From positions 34,514 to 98,513 of the forward strand of contig JAKBMG010000092.1 of NCBI GenBank assembly GCA_021831685.1: 64,000 nucleotides of DNA, given 5' to 3'. Within the stretch, counting starts at the first letter, position 1. Every line of letters begins with the position of its first letter. Below the pieces are notes generated by a model. That model saw only the letters and a program-made list of their open reading frames with translations. It was not told where the DNA came from and ran no database searches. Below, piece by piece: positions 29,160-37,663 of the stretch. Source of the stretch: Bacteroidota bacterium. Lineage in GTDB: Bacteria; Bacteroidota; Ignavibacteria; Ignavibacteriales; Ignavibacteriaceae. The translations under genes were made by a program, and so were the position numbers.

Positions 29160-29345
29160 GCATTGCCATGTCGGTAAGGGCAGGTTTCCTGACTTGTAAC
29201 ATTTTTACCGTCCTTCCCATCTTGATTATTCAAAACAGTGGATTTTTTTGGTAAAAACTTTTTAGTTACTTACAGTTGCGCGACAGTTCGTGAATTTCAC
29301 ACGATTCCCTCTCACTTTGCTATAAAGCAAAACCATTACCGGTTA
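29160..29345 (-). ncRNA. Cobalamin (B12) riboswitch
   Basis: Minus strand reads GAGGGAATCGTGTGAAATTCACGAACTGTCGCGCAACTGTAAG ... AAGTCAGGAAACCTGCCC (B12 box at 29178-29195), the conserved core order of the cobalamin riboswitch. Confidence 0.93.
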
Positions 29346-29877
29346 GTAAAAGAATAAAATAAAGAACTTGTTAAAAGAAATATATGATAACGCATTTTTA
29401 ATAGCAAATTGGTATTTAATAGCATGGCAATTAGTTTATCAAATTAAGAAATACTGCTCTATAATCAACCGGTTATCATTCCTGTAGTTGGGTTATACTT
29501 CCCTTCAGTACAAAATTATTTTATAAAGTGACCAATACGTAATAATCGTTTATTTTAATTATAAAATTGATTCCGATAAAGTATTTATATTTTAATTTCA
29601 AGAAAATAGACTATATCTTTCTAAGTAAAAATTATCTGAGTTCCGGCAGACTTTTCGTAAAATAAATGGAAGCGAATTGAATGCGGATAATCACATTTTA
29701 ATCTATTAACCTTAGGTTTATCAAAAGGAGCAGATCCTGTCCCAACTTTTTACATCTCATTGATATATTGATTAGCAAATTAAGCTAATCATTTTAATCT
29801 AACATCAAATAAACGGCGAACAAAGACATTACTGTTTATTAGTATAACTTTTAACAATAAAATTTAGAGGCAGAACC

Positions 29878-30138
29878 ATGAGTCAAGGTAAATTGGTAAG
29901 AATATTTCACAGCTTATTCATTGTATTAATAATTACTCTCGGGTTGAATCAATTTTTATTTGCCGGACAACAGCAGGTTGTTAAAGCCGATTCATCACTA
30001 CACATCGACATTCCAATAGTACTTAAGAAAGCAAATGTTGTGTTTAATATGGATCACTTAGCTTTTGCCGGATATAAAAGTAAACGGCGGCGCCGTTGCC
30101 CGACTAATTGAATTGATACAGGAAGGTTACGTTCAAAT
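29878..30138 (+). pseudogene. DsrE-like secreted protein with internal deletion and frameshift
   Basis: Frame 1: signal peptide then DIPIVLKKANVVFNMDHLAFAG. From 30080 in another frame: VNGGAVARLIELIQEGYVQIQP*, the expected C-terminus of the same family. Confidence 0.65.
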
Positions 30139-30263
30139 TCAACCCTAAGTTTCCATTAGAATATACGGCTAAAATAGGATTGTTTATGATCGTCGTTGCA
30201 GTCCAGGCATTTGTTTACACATTGAAAGAAGTTTTAGCAGCAAGAAAATTGAATGACGTTTAA
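30117..30263 (+). pseudogene. Remnant of a membrane protein C-terminus (possibly TRAP small permease-like)
   Basis: Open frame FNPKFPLEYTAKIGLFMIVVAVQAFVYTLKEVLAARKLNDV* with one hydrophobic helix and no start. Confidence 0.4.
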
Positions 30264-30312
30264 TTAGTCTTAAAAAAATATTTAAATGAAAATAATATAA
30301 AGGATATACAAA

Positions 30313-30663
30313 ATGGGAAAATATAAAGTAGTATTTCATATTGATGAAAACACAAAATCAAAAGCAAATGTGGTATTTGGAAACATATTAAACTTAATTT
30401 CCGATTTGGGTGATGAAAATGTGGAAGTAGAATTAGTAGCAAATTCCGAAGGTGTATTAATTTTCCAAAAAGGATTAGAATGGCACTCCGAAAAAATAAC
30501 AAAGCTGAAGCAAAAGAATGTTAAAATCATTGCTTGTGAAAATTCACTTCGTCAAATTGGAATAACTAAAGATTCACTTTTTGATAACGTTGATATTGTT
30601 CCTGCAGGTGTTAGCGAGATTGTTAAAAAACAAGCCGAGGGCTGGGCCTATATTCGGCCATAG
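30313..30663 (+). CDS. DsrE/DsrF-like family protein
   Basis: YKVVFHIDENTKSKANVVFGNILNLISDLGDENVEVELVANSEGVLIFQKG ... VDIVPAGVSEIVKKQAEGWAYIRP. Confidence 0.85.
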   Translation: MGKYKVVFHIDENTKSKANVVFGNILNLISDLGDENVEVELVANSEGVLIFQKGLEWHSEKITKLKQKNVKIIACENSLRQIGITKDSLFDNVDIVPAGVSEIVKKQAEGWAYIRP

Positions 30664-30985
30664 AAATTTTACGGGAACAGCTGAACTACATTACAATGAG
30701 AAATACCTGGAAAACTTTCCATTACTATTTTTGTACGAAAGATTATGACAGGCTGTAACGGATCTTTTATAACACTATTTCATGCTGGCGTTGCTTTTAC
30801 CGCCAATCGGAATATTGGCTGTTTTGTATCTCTTTTCGTAATTGAATTAAAACAGGAGATAATTAAAAAAGCTTTTGCAGATTTTCTTTTATTGTATTCG
30901 ATAAAATTATTCTTCGAAAAATAAAAAGGTAACCTAAAAACAATTTTCAAATATAAGCTGACTAACATGGAATTTTTCTCTGGAA

Positions 30986-31594
30986 ATGAAAAACAAAATG
31001 AATAATAAAATTAAAAATAAAAAATCGTGGAAAAGGCAATTGATAGAATGGGGTGTAATAATCATTACCGTAGCTTTTTTATATTATACAGGGTTTTATA
31101 CTGAAGTATTAGGGCGGATTCAGCAAGTTGTTTTGGCAACCGGACTGCTGCAAACTGAAATTAAAATACCTGCTAATGAACAGCAAGCAGCAAGTTATGA
31201 TTTAAAACTTACCGGTTTTGATGGAAAACAAACTAGTCTTTCCGATTTCAAAGGTAAAACAATTTTCTTAAACTTCTGGGCTTCATGGTGCCCACCGTGC
31301 AGAGCTGAAATGCCGACAATCCAAAGTATATATAATAAAATGAAAAATAAGCCTGATCTGGTTTTCGTTTTAGTTAGCCTTGATGAAGATACTACAAAAG
31401 CAAAAATATTTATTAAAAAAGAAGGATTTAATTTTCCCGTATATTTTATAAACGGTTATCTTCCACAAATATATGATACCGGGACAATACCATCGACTTT
31501 TATAATTTCAAAAGAAGGCACTATTGCAGCAAAGAGAGTGGGTATGTATGATTATAATACCAAATATTTTATACGATTTCTTAACGCAATATGA
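30986..31594 (+). CDS. TlpA/ResA-like membrane-anchored thioredoxin
   Basis: N-terminal TM, FLNFWASWCPPCRAEMPTIQ (CPPC), GTIPSTFIISKEG. Confidence 0.93.
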   Translation: MKNKMNNKIKNKKSWKRQLIEWGVIIITVAFLYYTGFYTEVLGRIQQVVLATGLLQTEIKIPANEQQAASYDLKLTGFDGKQTSLSDFKGKTIFLNFWASWCPPCRAEMPTIQSIYNKMKNKPDLVFVLVSLDEDTTKAKIFIKKEGFNFPVYFINGYLPQIYDTGTIPSTFIISKEGTIAAKRVGMYDYNTKYFIRFLNAI

Positions 31595-31650
31595 AACATA
31601 CGTTGATATGGGAATTAAGATATCAGCAGTTGTTTAACTATGTTATTTAT

Positions 31651-31736
31651 GGCACTTCTAAAAACTAGCTTTTATAAAAATTTAACGCAAAGAATACGCA
31701 ACGTTCGCAGAGAATATTGAAGTTTTTAGAAGTGCC
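31651..31736. repeat. 86-bp MITE/REP-like element with perfect 16-bp inverted termini
   Basis: GGCACTTCTAAAAACT (31651-31666) ... AGTTTTTAGAAGTGCC (31721-31736). Confidence 0.8.
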
Positions 31737-31741
31737 CTAGA

Positions 31742-32152
31742 ATGGCAAATGATGCCGTTATGGTTGTTACTCCGCAAGAATGGCAAAATATTATTTCTGA
31801 TGCTCCCTATATAAAAAATACGCTGCGAATAAATGACTCTTGGGTTAGATCTAAATTTGTAGATACCTCAGCAAACAAAGAATCTATCGAGACTATAGCG
31901 AAAGTTGTGGGTAAAGAAAATATTGTCGTTTCTGCAGGAGCCTTTACTGCTTTTAAAATTAAGTTAACGACTTATCATCATAATCCGGATTACACTATAG
32001 ATAATGGATATGAATATTTTGTTCATAATGTCGGGTTGGTTTTAAAAGAATTAGATATGGTAGTATATCAGTGGAATTCCAGTACAAACAGCACGATCAA
32101 TTACAGAATAATAATACGCACTGAACTTGTCTCTTATCATTTTGTCCAATAA
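31742..32152 (+). CDS. Hypothetical protein, probably 5'-truncated
   Basis: 136 aa ORF, no signal peptide, starts 6 nt after the 86-bp inverted-repeat element. Confidence 0.5.
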   Translation: MANDAVMVVTPQEWQNIISDAPYIKNTLRINDSWVRSKFVDTSANKESIETIAKVVGKENIVVSAGAFTAFKIKLTTYHHNPDYTIDNGYEYFVHNVGLVLKELDMVVYQWNSSTNSTINYRIIIRTELVSYHFVQ

Positions 32153-32204
32153 TTAACTTGCAAAACCACTTAATCTACGGCTAAAGCCGGGTAAGCTTTC
32201 GCGT

Positions 32205-32390
32205 TTGGACTTTGTAATAATAAGGGTTTATGATATTCTCGGAAATGAGGTAGCAAGTTTGGCTAATGAAGAAAAACCGGCGAGAAATTATAGTACACAG
32301 TTGGCAATAGACAGTAATCCCATTGACAAGCGGGGTAAATTTTTACAGAATGCAGGCGGGAAGTTTTGTGGAGACGAAAAAGAATAATGG
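32205..32390 (+). pseudogene. Degenerate T9SS C-terminal sorting domain fragment
   Basis: VIIRVYDILGNEVASLANEEKPARNY matches VTIMVYDILGNEVANLVNEEKPVGNY at the end of the intact gene at 36.6 kb; the tail (aatgcaggcgggaagttttgtggagacgaaaaa) is out of frame. Confidence 0.8.
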
Positions 32391-32715
32391 GGAAAAGCCG
32401 CTCAATTCTATTAATTCACTACTTTAATTTTTCAAGAGTTGCAAAACATCTGTGAGTAATATAAAAGACAGCGCTATGCGGGGGATTTCTTCTCCCTATT
32501 GGTCGTAGCAATGACAACAGGATCAGTCATTTGGGCTTTGAAGTAATAACAGCGCACTTTACTTATCTAACTGAATAACGCCGGACATAATCCTAATACT
32601 GCCATTAGTCAAATAAAACGGGAATATTATTTTACAATAATTATCTTTGGCCATAAAATAATTATTCCAAAGCTTGTAACAATTATTCCATTCATTTCGT
32701 CTATTAAGTAAAAAG

Positions 32716-33249
32716 ATGTTAAAGTCTTTACGATACAAAATACTAATTAAGCAGCATAAAAATAGAATCTACAGTTATTCTTTTTTGATGTTGAGAAACC
32801 GGATGGATGCTGATGATATTACTCAAGAAGTTCTAATCCGTATCTGGAAGAATATCGATAGCTTCGACATCAACAGGGCTAAATCGTGGATAATGAGAAC
32901 TACTCACAATTTATGCTTAGATTATTTGCGGAAACGTCAGTCCTCGACAAAAAAGTTTATTGAAATAGATGAAGAATTTGAAAATAATTTTAAGGAGGAA
33001 GATGTGCTAAGTGACCCGGAAATTACCCTCCGGCGGGAAACCGTGAAATTAAAAATTAAGGAAGCAGTTGAGAATCTGCCGGAACAGTTAAAGAGTGTTT
33101 TTGTCCTTTACGAATTTGAAGGAATGAGATATAAAGATATAAGCGAAATATTAAATATCCCTATAAACAGCGTTAAAGTTTACTTGTTGCGTGCAAGGAA
33201 AAAATTACAGTTTGAATTGAAGGAATTTGTTCATGAAGAAGCAATTTGA
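32716..33249 (+). CDS. ECF-type RNA polymerase sigma factor
   Basis: MDADDITQEVLIRIWKNIDSFD (region 2), LPEQLKSVFVLYEFEGMRYKDISEILNIPINSVKVYLLRARKKL (region 4). Confidence 0.95.
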   Translation: MLKSLRYKILIKQHKNRIYSYSFLMLRNRMDADDITQEVLIRIWKNIDSFDINRAKSWIMRTTHNLCLDYLRKRQSSTKKFIEIDEEFENNFKEEDVLSDPEITLRRETVKLKIKEAVENLPEQLKSVFVLYEFEGMRYKDISEILNIPINSVKVYLLRARKKLQFELKEFVHEEAI

Positions 33250-33781
33250 AATCGACGATAATTATATTGATAAAATTATTTCCGTTGCTTACGGAGATGG
33301 AAGTCTGTTTGATAAAATTGAAGTTCATATAAAAGCTTATTTAAATCCTCAGGTAAAGAATATTTTAAATGACTATAAGGCAACAGCAAAAGAGGTTAGA
33401 AATGTTTCAAAGGAATATAGATCAACTGAGTCTTTGAAGGATGTCCGGAGTGAAATTGATATCCGGGATAATGCGTTTATCTCTTTAGTATCTAGTTTAT
33501 ACAAAGTCCTTGTAATGAAACCGGTGTATTCATCTGCTGCGTTAATAATCATTCTAAGTGTTTCAACTTTCCTTTTATTAAGACAGCCGAAACAGGAACC
33601 GACTTATTCAAAAGAGCAGGTTACCCTGGCGGAAACACAGGTTAAAGAATCATTTGCACTGGTAGGAAAAATATTAGCAAAAGCACAAAATAAAATAACT
33701 AATGAAGTAATAAGTAATGACGTGGCGCGACCTATTCAAAAGAGTACAGCGGTTATTAATAATTTATTTAACGGAGGATAA
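33233..33781 (+). CDS. Membrane protein in ECF sigma operon, candidate anti-sigma factor
   Basis: Overlaps the sigma gene; single central TM helix (SSAALIIILSVSTFLLL). Confidence 0.6.
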   Translation: MKKQFEIDDNYIDKIISVAYGDGSLFDKIEVHIKAYLNPQVKNILNDYKATAKEVRNVSKEYRSTESLKDVRSEIDIRDNAFISLVSSLYKVLVMKPVYSSAALIIILSVSTFLLLRQPKQEPTYSKEQVTLAETQVKESFALVGKILAKAQNKITNEVISNDVARPIQKSTAVINNLFNGG

Positions 33782-33782
33782 A

Positions 33783-34349
33783 ATGAAAAACATAATTAAA
33801 ATATTCTTTGCGATTTTTATTTTTGCAGCGTCTGTTTCACTTGCGCAAAATGACAAAGATTATTCAAAAGATCCCGGCTACTTTGATTTTGGAAACCTCT
33901 CGCACTTTATTCAAGGCGATAATGTTACCGAAGTTAATATTGACAGTCATTTACTAAACATGATGAACGGATCAACAGGTGACACTAACGATGACCTATC
34001 ACAACTTGTTCATGGCTTAAAGTTGGTTAAAGTCTATTCATTTGATGTAAAGTTGAAGGAGAAAAAAGAATTGCTAGGCAAAATGGATGAAATGGATGAA
34101 AGTCTGACATCAAAAAATTGGGATAGAATTGTAAAAGTGAAAGAACCCGGCGAATACACTTTCGTATATATTAAGTCAGCCGGAAATAATAAGGAAATTT
34201 CCGGACTCGTTGTGTCTACTTTTGAAAAAGACGGCAAAGCTACTTTTGTAAATATTGTTGGGAATATAAATATGAATGCTATAGGTAAATTAAGCCAAAA
34301 GTTTAATATTCCTTCCCTCGATGGAATAGATAACAAGAAGGATAAATAA
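33783..34349 (+). CDS. DUF4252-like secreted protein
   Basis: Signal peptide; co-directional with the ECF sigma operon; start ATG 33783 after the preceding stop. Confidence 0.6.
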   Translation: MKNIIKIFFAIFIFAASVSLAQNDKDYSKDPGYFDFGNLSHFIQGDNVTEVNIDSHLLNMMNGSTGDTNDDLSQLVHGLKLVKVYSFDVKLKEKKELLGKMDEMDESLTSKNWDRIVKVKEPGEYTFVYIKSAGNNKEISGLVVSTFEKDGKATFVNIVGNINMNAIGKLSQKFNIPSLDGIDNKKDK

Positions 34350-34350
34350 G

Positions 34351-34875
34351 ATGTACCGGAAGACGGCTTTAATCTTACCCCTAATTTTATTCAGCTTTAT
34401 TGCTACCGGTTGTTACCAAGTAAACGGGAGTTTTTCAGAAATAAAGAATGAAATTTTATCTTCCATCGGGAGTCACTATAATAGGGACATTGAATTTTCA
34501 CTTGGTTCAGTTTCAATGTCAATCGTTAGGACTTTTGTAAACCATGATGATGAAGATATGCTAAAAAATATTTCGGGCATTCAGATCGGTATTTATAAAG
34601 GAATAACCATTGAACAAAGCAATTATAATTTGTTTCAAAGAATTAATGAAAAGTTAGTGCGTAACGGATGGAAATATTTCGTAAGAGAAACAAACCGCAA
34701 TGAAATGACCTTAATATATTTTCAGCAAAATAGCGACAAACAAATTTCTTCAATGTTTATAGTATCATTAAACAAAGAAGAACTTTCACTTATTGAATTA
34801 AATGGCAAATTAGATAAAGTCATACTTGCTGCGATTAAGGAAAAGGGGACACTAATCAAACAATCAGATATATAA
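34351..34875 (+). CDS. DUF4252-like lipoprotein
   Basis: Lipobox-like FIATGC; same operon; resembles the preceding protein in length and layout. Confidence 0.55.
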   Translation: MYRKTALILPLILFSFIATGCYQVNGSFSEIKNEILSSIGSHYNRDIEFSLGSVSMSIVRTFVNHDDEDMLKNISGIQIGIYKGITIEQSNYNLFQRINEKLVRNGWKYFVRETNRNEMTLIYFQQNSDKQISSMFIVSLNKEELSLIELNGKLDKVILAAIKEKGTLIKQSDI

Positions 34876-35090
34876 TAGTGATTAATATAATCGCCTTTCA
34901 AAATTTTGGAAATTTTTAATCTTGCCTATCGGCAGAAAGGTTATGCATTTTGAATTGTTTGAGGAAGAAAAATCACTGATTAGCTTTGGCGGGATTTTTA
35001 GTGGATGCGGAGCGAAGGGGAATTTTTGTGAGGTTGAAATTTGTAACTGAGCGGGATTAGGGTTGGGAATATAATATGAGAAACCCCCAA

Positions 35091-35360
35091 TGACAAAAAA
35101 AGCGTTACAGATACCAATGACCGAAAAATTATTATGTGGTAAAATGAAAATTGAAACGGCACAAAGAATTACACACACCAAAGAATTAGCGTAAGTTAAT
35201 AATTGATTCTAAGCAATTAGTTTCTTAATTTATTATGGTTTTAGCTTTTAATAATTAGTAGCGAAGTTTTTAAGCCAAAATTTGTAAATGACTGAAACAG
35301 ATGATGCCCTATTCGAGTTGCTAAACTTTTTAACTTCGATAATAACCACATAATTTAATT
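35091..35360. repeat. Duplicated leader block, copy A (upstream of T9SS gene)
   Basis: tgacaaaaaaagcgttacagataccaatgaccg...taaaatgaaaatt and distal aacttttt...aaccacataa shared with 36661-36950. Confidence 0.65.
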
Positions 35361-35370
35361 CTGAGGTGTT

Positions 35371-36621
35371 ATGAAATTTAGATTACTTTTAACGGTTATT
35401 TTGAGAGTTTTATTTTTATTTATTGGTGAAACTAAAGCACAATGGGTGCAAACTAATGGTCCGTCTGGAACGACGGTTACTTCTTTTGCTGTCAGTAATA
35501 ACAATCTTTTTGCCGGCACTTACGACGGAGGAGTCTTTCTTTCGACAGATAACGGCACGAGTTGGAGCGCTGTCAATTCGGGTTTGACGAACACTTATGT
35601 TGAGACTCTTGCCATCAGCGGCAATAAGCTTTTTGCCGGCACGCATGACGGAGTATATCTTTCGACAAACAACGGTACGAATTGGACGGTTGTTAATAAC
35701 GGCTTGCCGTCTTATACATCTGTTTACGCATTTGCCGTCACCAACACCGGGACAGGCGGAACAGATCTATTTGCAGGCACTTATGTCGCAGGAGAATTTC
35801 TTTCAACAAACAACGGCACGAGTTGGAATGCTGTCAATTCGGGCCTGACGAATGATTATGTGCAGACTCTTGCTGTTAGTCCCACCGGAACAAGCGGATA
35901 TAATCTCTTTGCCGGCACCAAAGGTGGTATCTTCCTTTCTACAAACAACGGCACAAGTTGGAATGCTGTCAATTCAGGCTTGACGAACAAAGATGTTTTT
36001 GCACTTGCTGTCAGTGGCAGTAATCTCTTTGCCGGTACTTATAACGGCGGAGTCTTTCTTTCAACAGACAACGGCACGAGTTGGAATGCTGTTAATTCAG
36101 GGTTGACGAATGCTTATATAAATGGTTTTGCTGTCAGTGGCAATAATCTTTTTACCGGCACTAGTGGCGGAGTCTTTCTTTCGACAAATAACGGCACGAG
36201 CTGGACGGAAGTCAATTCGGGTTTGGCGAACAATTATGTTAATGCTTTTGTTATAAGTGGCACTACACTATTTGCTGGCACTAATGGTAACGGAGTATGG
36301 CGACGTACTCTATCAGAAATGGTTACCTTGATAAAAGATAAACGGGATGATTTACCGGCCGATTTTTCACTTGCACAGAATTATCCTAATCCATTTAACC
36401 CGACAACTACGATAAACTACTTAGTTCCTAAGACAAGTTTGGTAACAATAATGGTTTATGATATTCTGGGTAATGAAGTAGCGAATTTGGTTAATGAAGA
36501 AAAACCAGTTGGAAATTATAAAATAGAATTTAAAGCAAGCAAATTATCAAGCGGTATTTATTTTTACAGAATGCAAGCGGGAAGTTTTGTAGAGACGAAA
36601 AAACTAATTTTGATGAAATAA
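35371..36621 (+). CDS. Secreted BNR/sortilin-like repeat protein with T9SS type A sorting domain
   Basis: Six to seven ~40-aa repeats (LFAGTY.GGVFLST.NGTSW.AVNSGLTN.YV...), then FSLAQNYPNPFNPTTTINY...VYDILGNEVANLVNEEKPVGNYKIEFKASKLSSGIYFYRMQAGSFVETKKLILMK. Confidence 0.93.
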   Translation: MKFRLLLTVILRVLFLFIGETKAQWVQTNGPSGTTVTSFAVSNNNLFAGTYDGGVFLSTDNGTSWSAVNSGLTNTYVETLAISGNKLFAGTHDGVYLSTNNGTNWTVVNNGLPSYTSVYAFAVTNTGTGGTDLFAGTYVAGEFLSTNNGTSWNAVNSGLTNDYVQTLAVSPTGTSGYNLFAGTKGGIFLSTNNGTSWNAVNSGLTNKDVFALAVSGSNLFAGTYNGGVFLSTDNGTSWNAVNSGLTNAYINGFAVSGNNLFTGTSGGVFLSTNNGTSWTEVNSGLANNYVNAFVISGTTLFAGTNGNGVWRRTLSEMVTLIKDKRDDLPADFSLAQNYPNPFNPTTTINYLVPKTSLVTIMVYDILGNEVANLVNEEKPVGNYKIEFKASKLSSGIYFYRMQAGSFVETKKLILMK

Positions 36622-36660
36622 AATTTTGGTTTTAATTACATCAACTTCAAGGCTGTCGAT

Positions 36661-36950
36661 TGACAAAAAACGTTACAGATACCAATGCCCGGGAATATAT
36701 TGTTTTATTAAAATGAGAATTAAAAATGGCGTATAAATAATTTTACTTGTTTTTAATTCATTCATTCGTTAACTTAATTTAACTAATATTTTTATTATTT
36801 AGCTGTGGGGTTTTAAGGCTTAGATTTATAAAATATTGAAGTAGAAGAGGACCCAGCCTGCTGGCAGGCTTGTCTATCTGGGGGTACCTATCTATATGAC
36901 TCAATCCTGAACTTTTTTAACCACATAAATAATTAAATAACAGTATAGTA
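36661..36950. repeat. Duplicated leader block, copy B
   Basis: tgacaaaaaacgttacagataccaatgcccg...taaaatgagaatt and aacttttttaaccacataaataattaaat; matches 35091-35360. Confidence 0.65.
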
Positions 36951-37167
36951 CATGTAATGCTCTTGCTTAAAAACTGATTGTAATTAAGAAAATAAGTAGC
37001 GTTGGCGAGTGGCATATACCTATATGCAATTCGGGTAAAAGGGTTTATCGTCGCTGCAAAAATAATCTTTTTGAAATCAGTAAATTTATTACCTATAATG
37101 TTTATTATAGGAAACAGTACTTTATTGTAGAGACAATAAAGAATTCATAATAAATATAGGTGGGGTT

Positions 37168-37590
37168 ATGTTACTGTTTTATTTTCTTTTCCTATTATTA
37201 GCCCTTAGTGTTAGTATTGAATACTACGTAAGGGAAGAAAAAATACCTGCAAATCAGGTAAATGACAGGGCTTTGAAACTTTTCTTCTTGATATTTATTC
37301 CATCTGTTGTATTTTCGTTTTTGCTGGATTTATTTGGAGTCTTTATAGGTACGCTTTCTGCATTCCTTGAGATTTTTTTTGCGATTCTTTTATTTTTCGC
37401 TATCAGGAAGAAATCTCTTGAGTGGCTCAAGTTACCAAAGAAGGGGGATTTGGTAAATGCCTTATGGAATGGCTCGAAGGTAAAGGGGACATTTACAGGG
37501 AAAAAAAATGGGTATCTTATTGTTCAAGACTCTGACGGGCAGGAATACTTTTGCAAAAAAAGATCAGTGTGGAAATCATCCCACAATTAA
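37168..37590 (+). CDS. Hypothetical membrane protein
   Basis: 140 aa, two to three hydrophobic segments followed by a soluble C-terminal domain (GDLVNALWNGSKVKGTFTGKKNGYLIVQDSDGQEYFCKK). Confidence 0.6.
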   Translation: MLLFYFLFLLLALSVSIEYYVREEKIPANQVNDRALKLFFLIFIPSVVFSFLLDLFGVFIGTLSAFLEIFFAILLFFAIRKKSLEWLKLPKKGDLVNALWNGSKVKGTFTGKKNGYLIVQDSDGQEYFCKKRSVWKSSHN

Positions 37591-37663
37591 TTTTTTGGTC
37601 ATCTTACCTGACGGAGTAGACAATTTGTATAATGCATATTCCCTTTTAAGAAAGGAGTTATTC

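Noticed and set aside
35416-35646. Minus-strand ORF antisense to the BNR repeats, and many other short ORFs antisense to strong genes (e.g. 1544, 10141, 20604, 46464, 46522)
   Set aside because: No recognisable domains; composition is what the opposite strand of a conserved gene gives, so not called as genes.
35480-36300. CRISPR array from regular repeats
   Set aside because: Repeats are ~120 bp, in frame and encode a protein motif; no short palindromic repeats with unique spacers.
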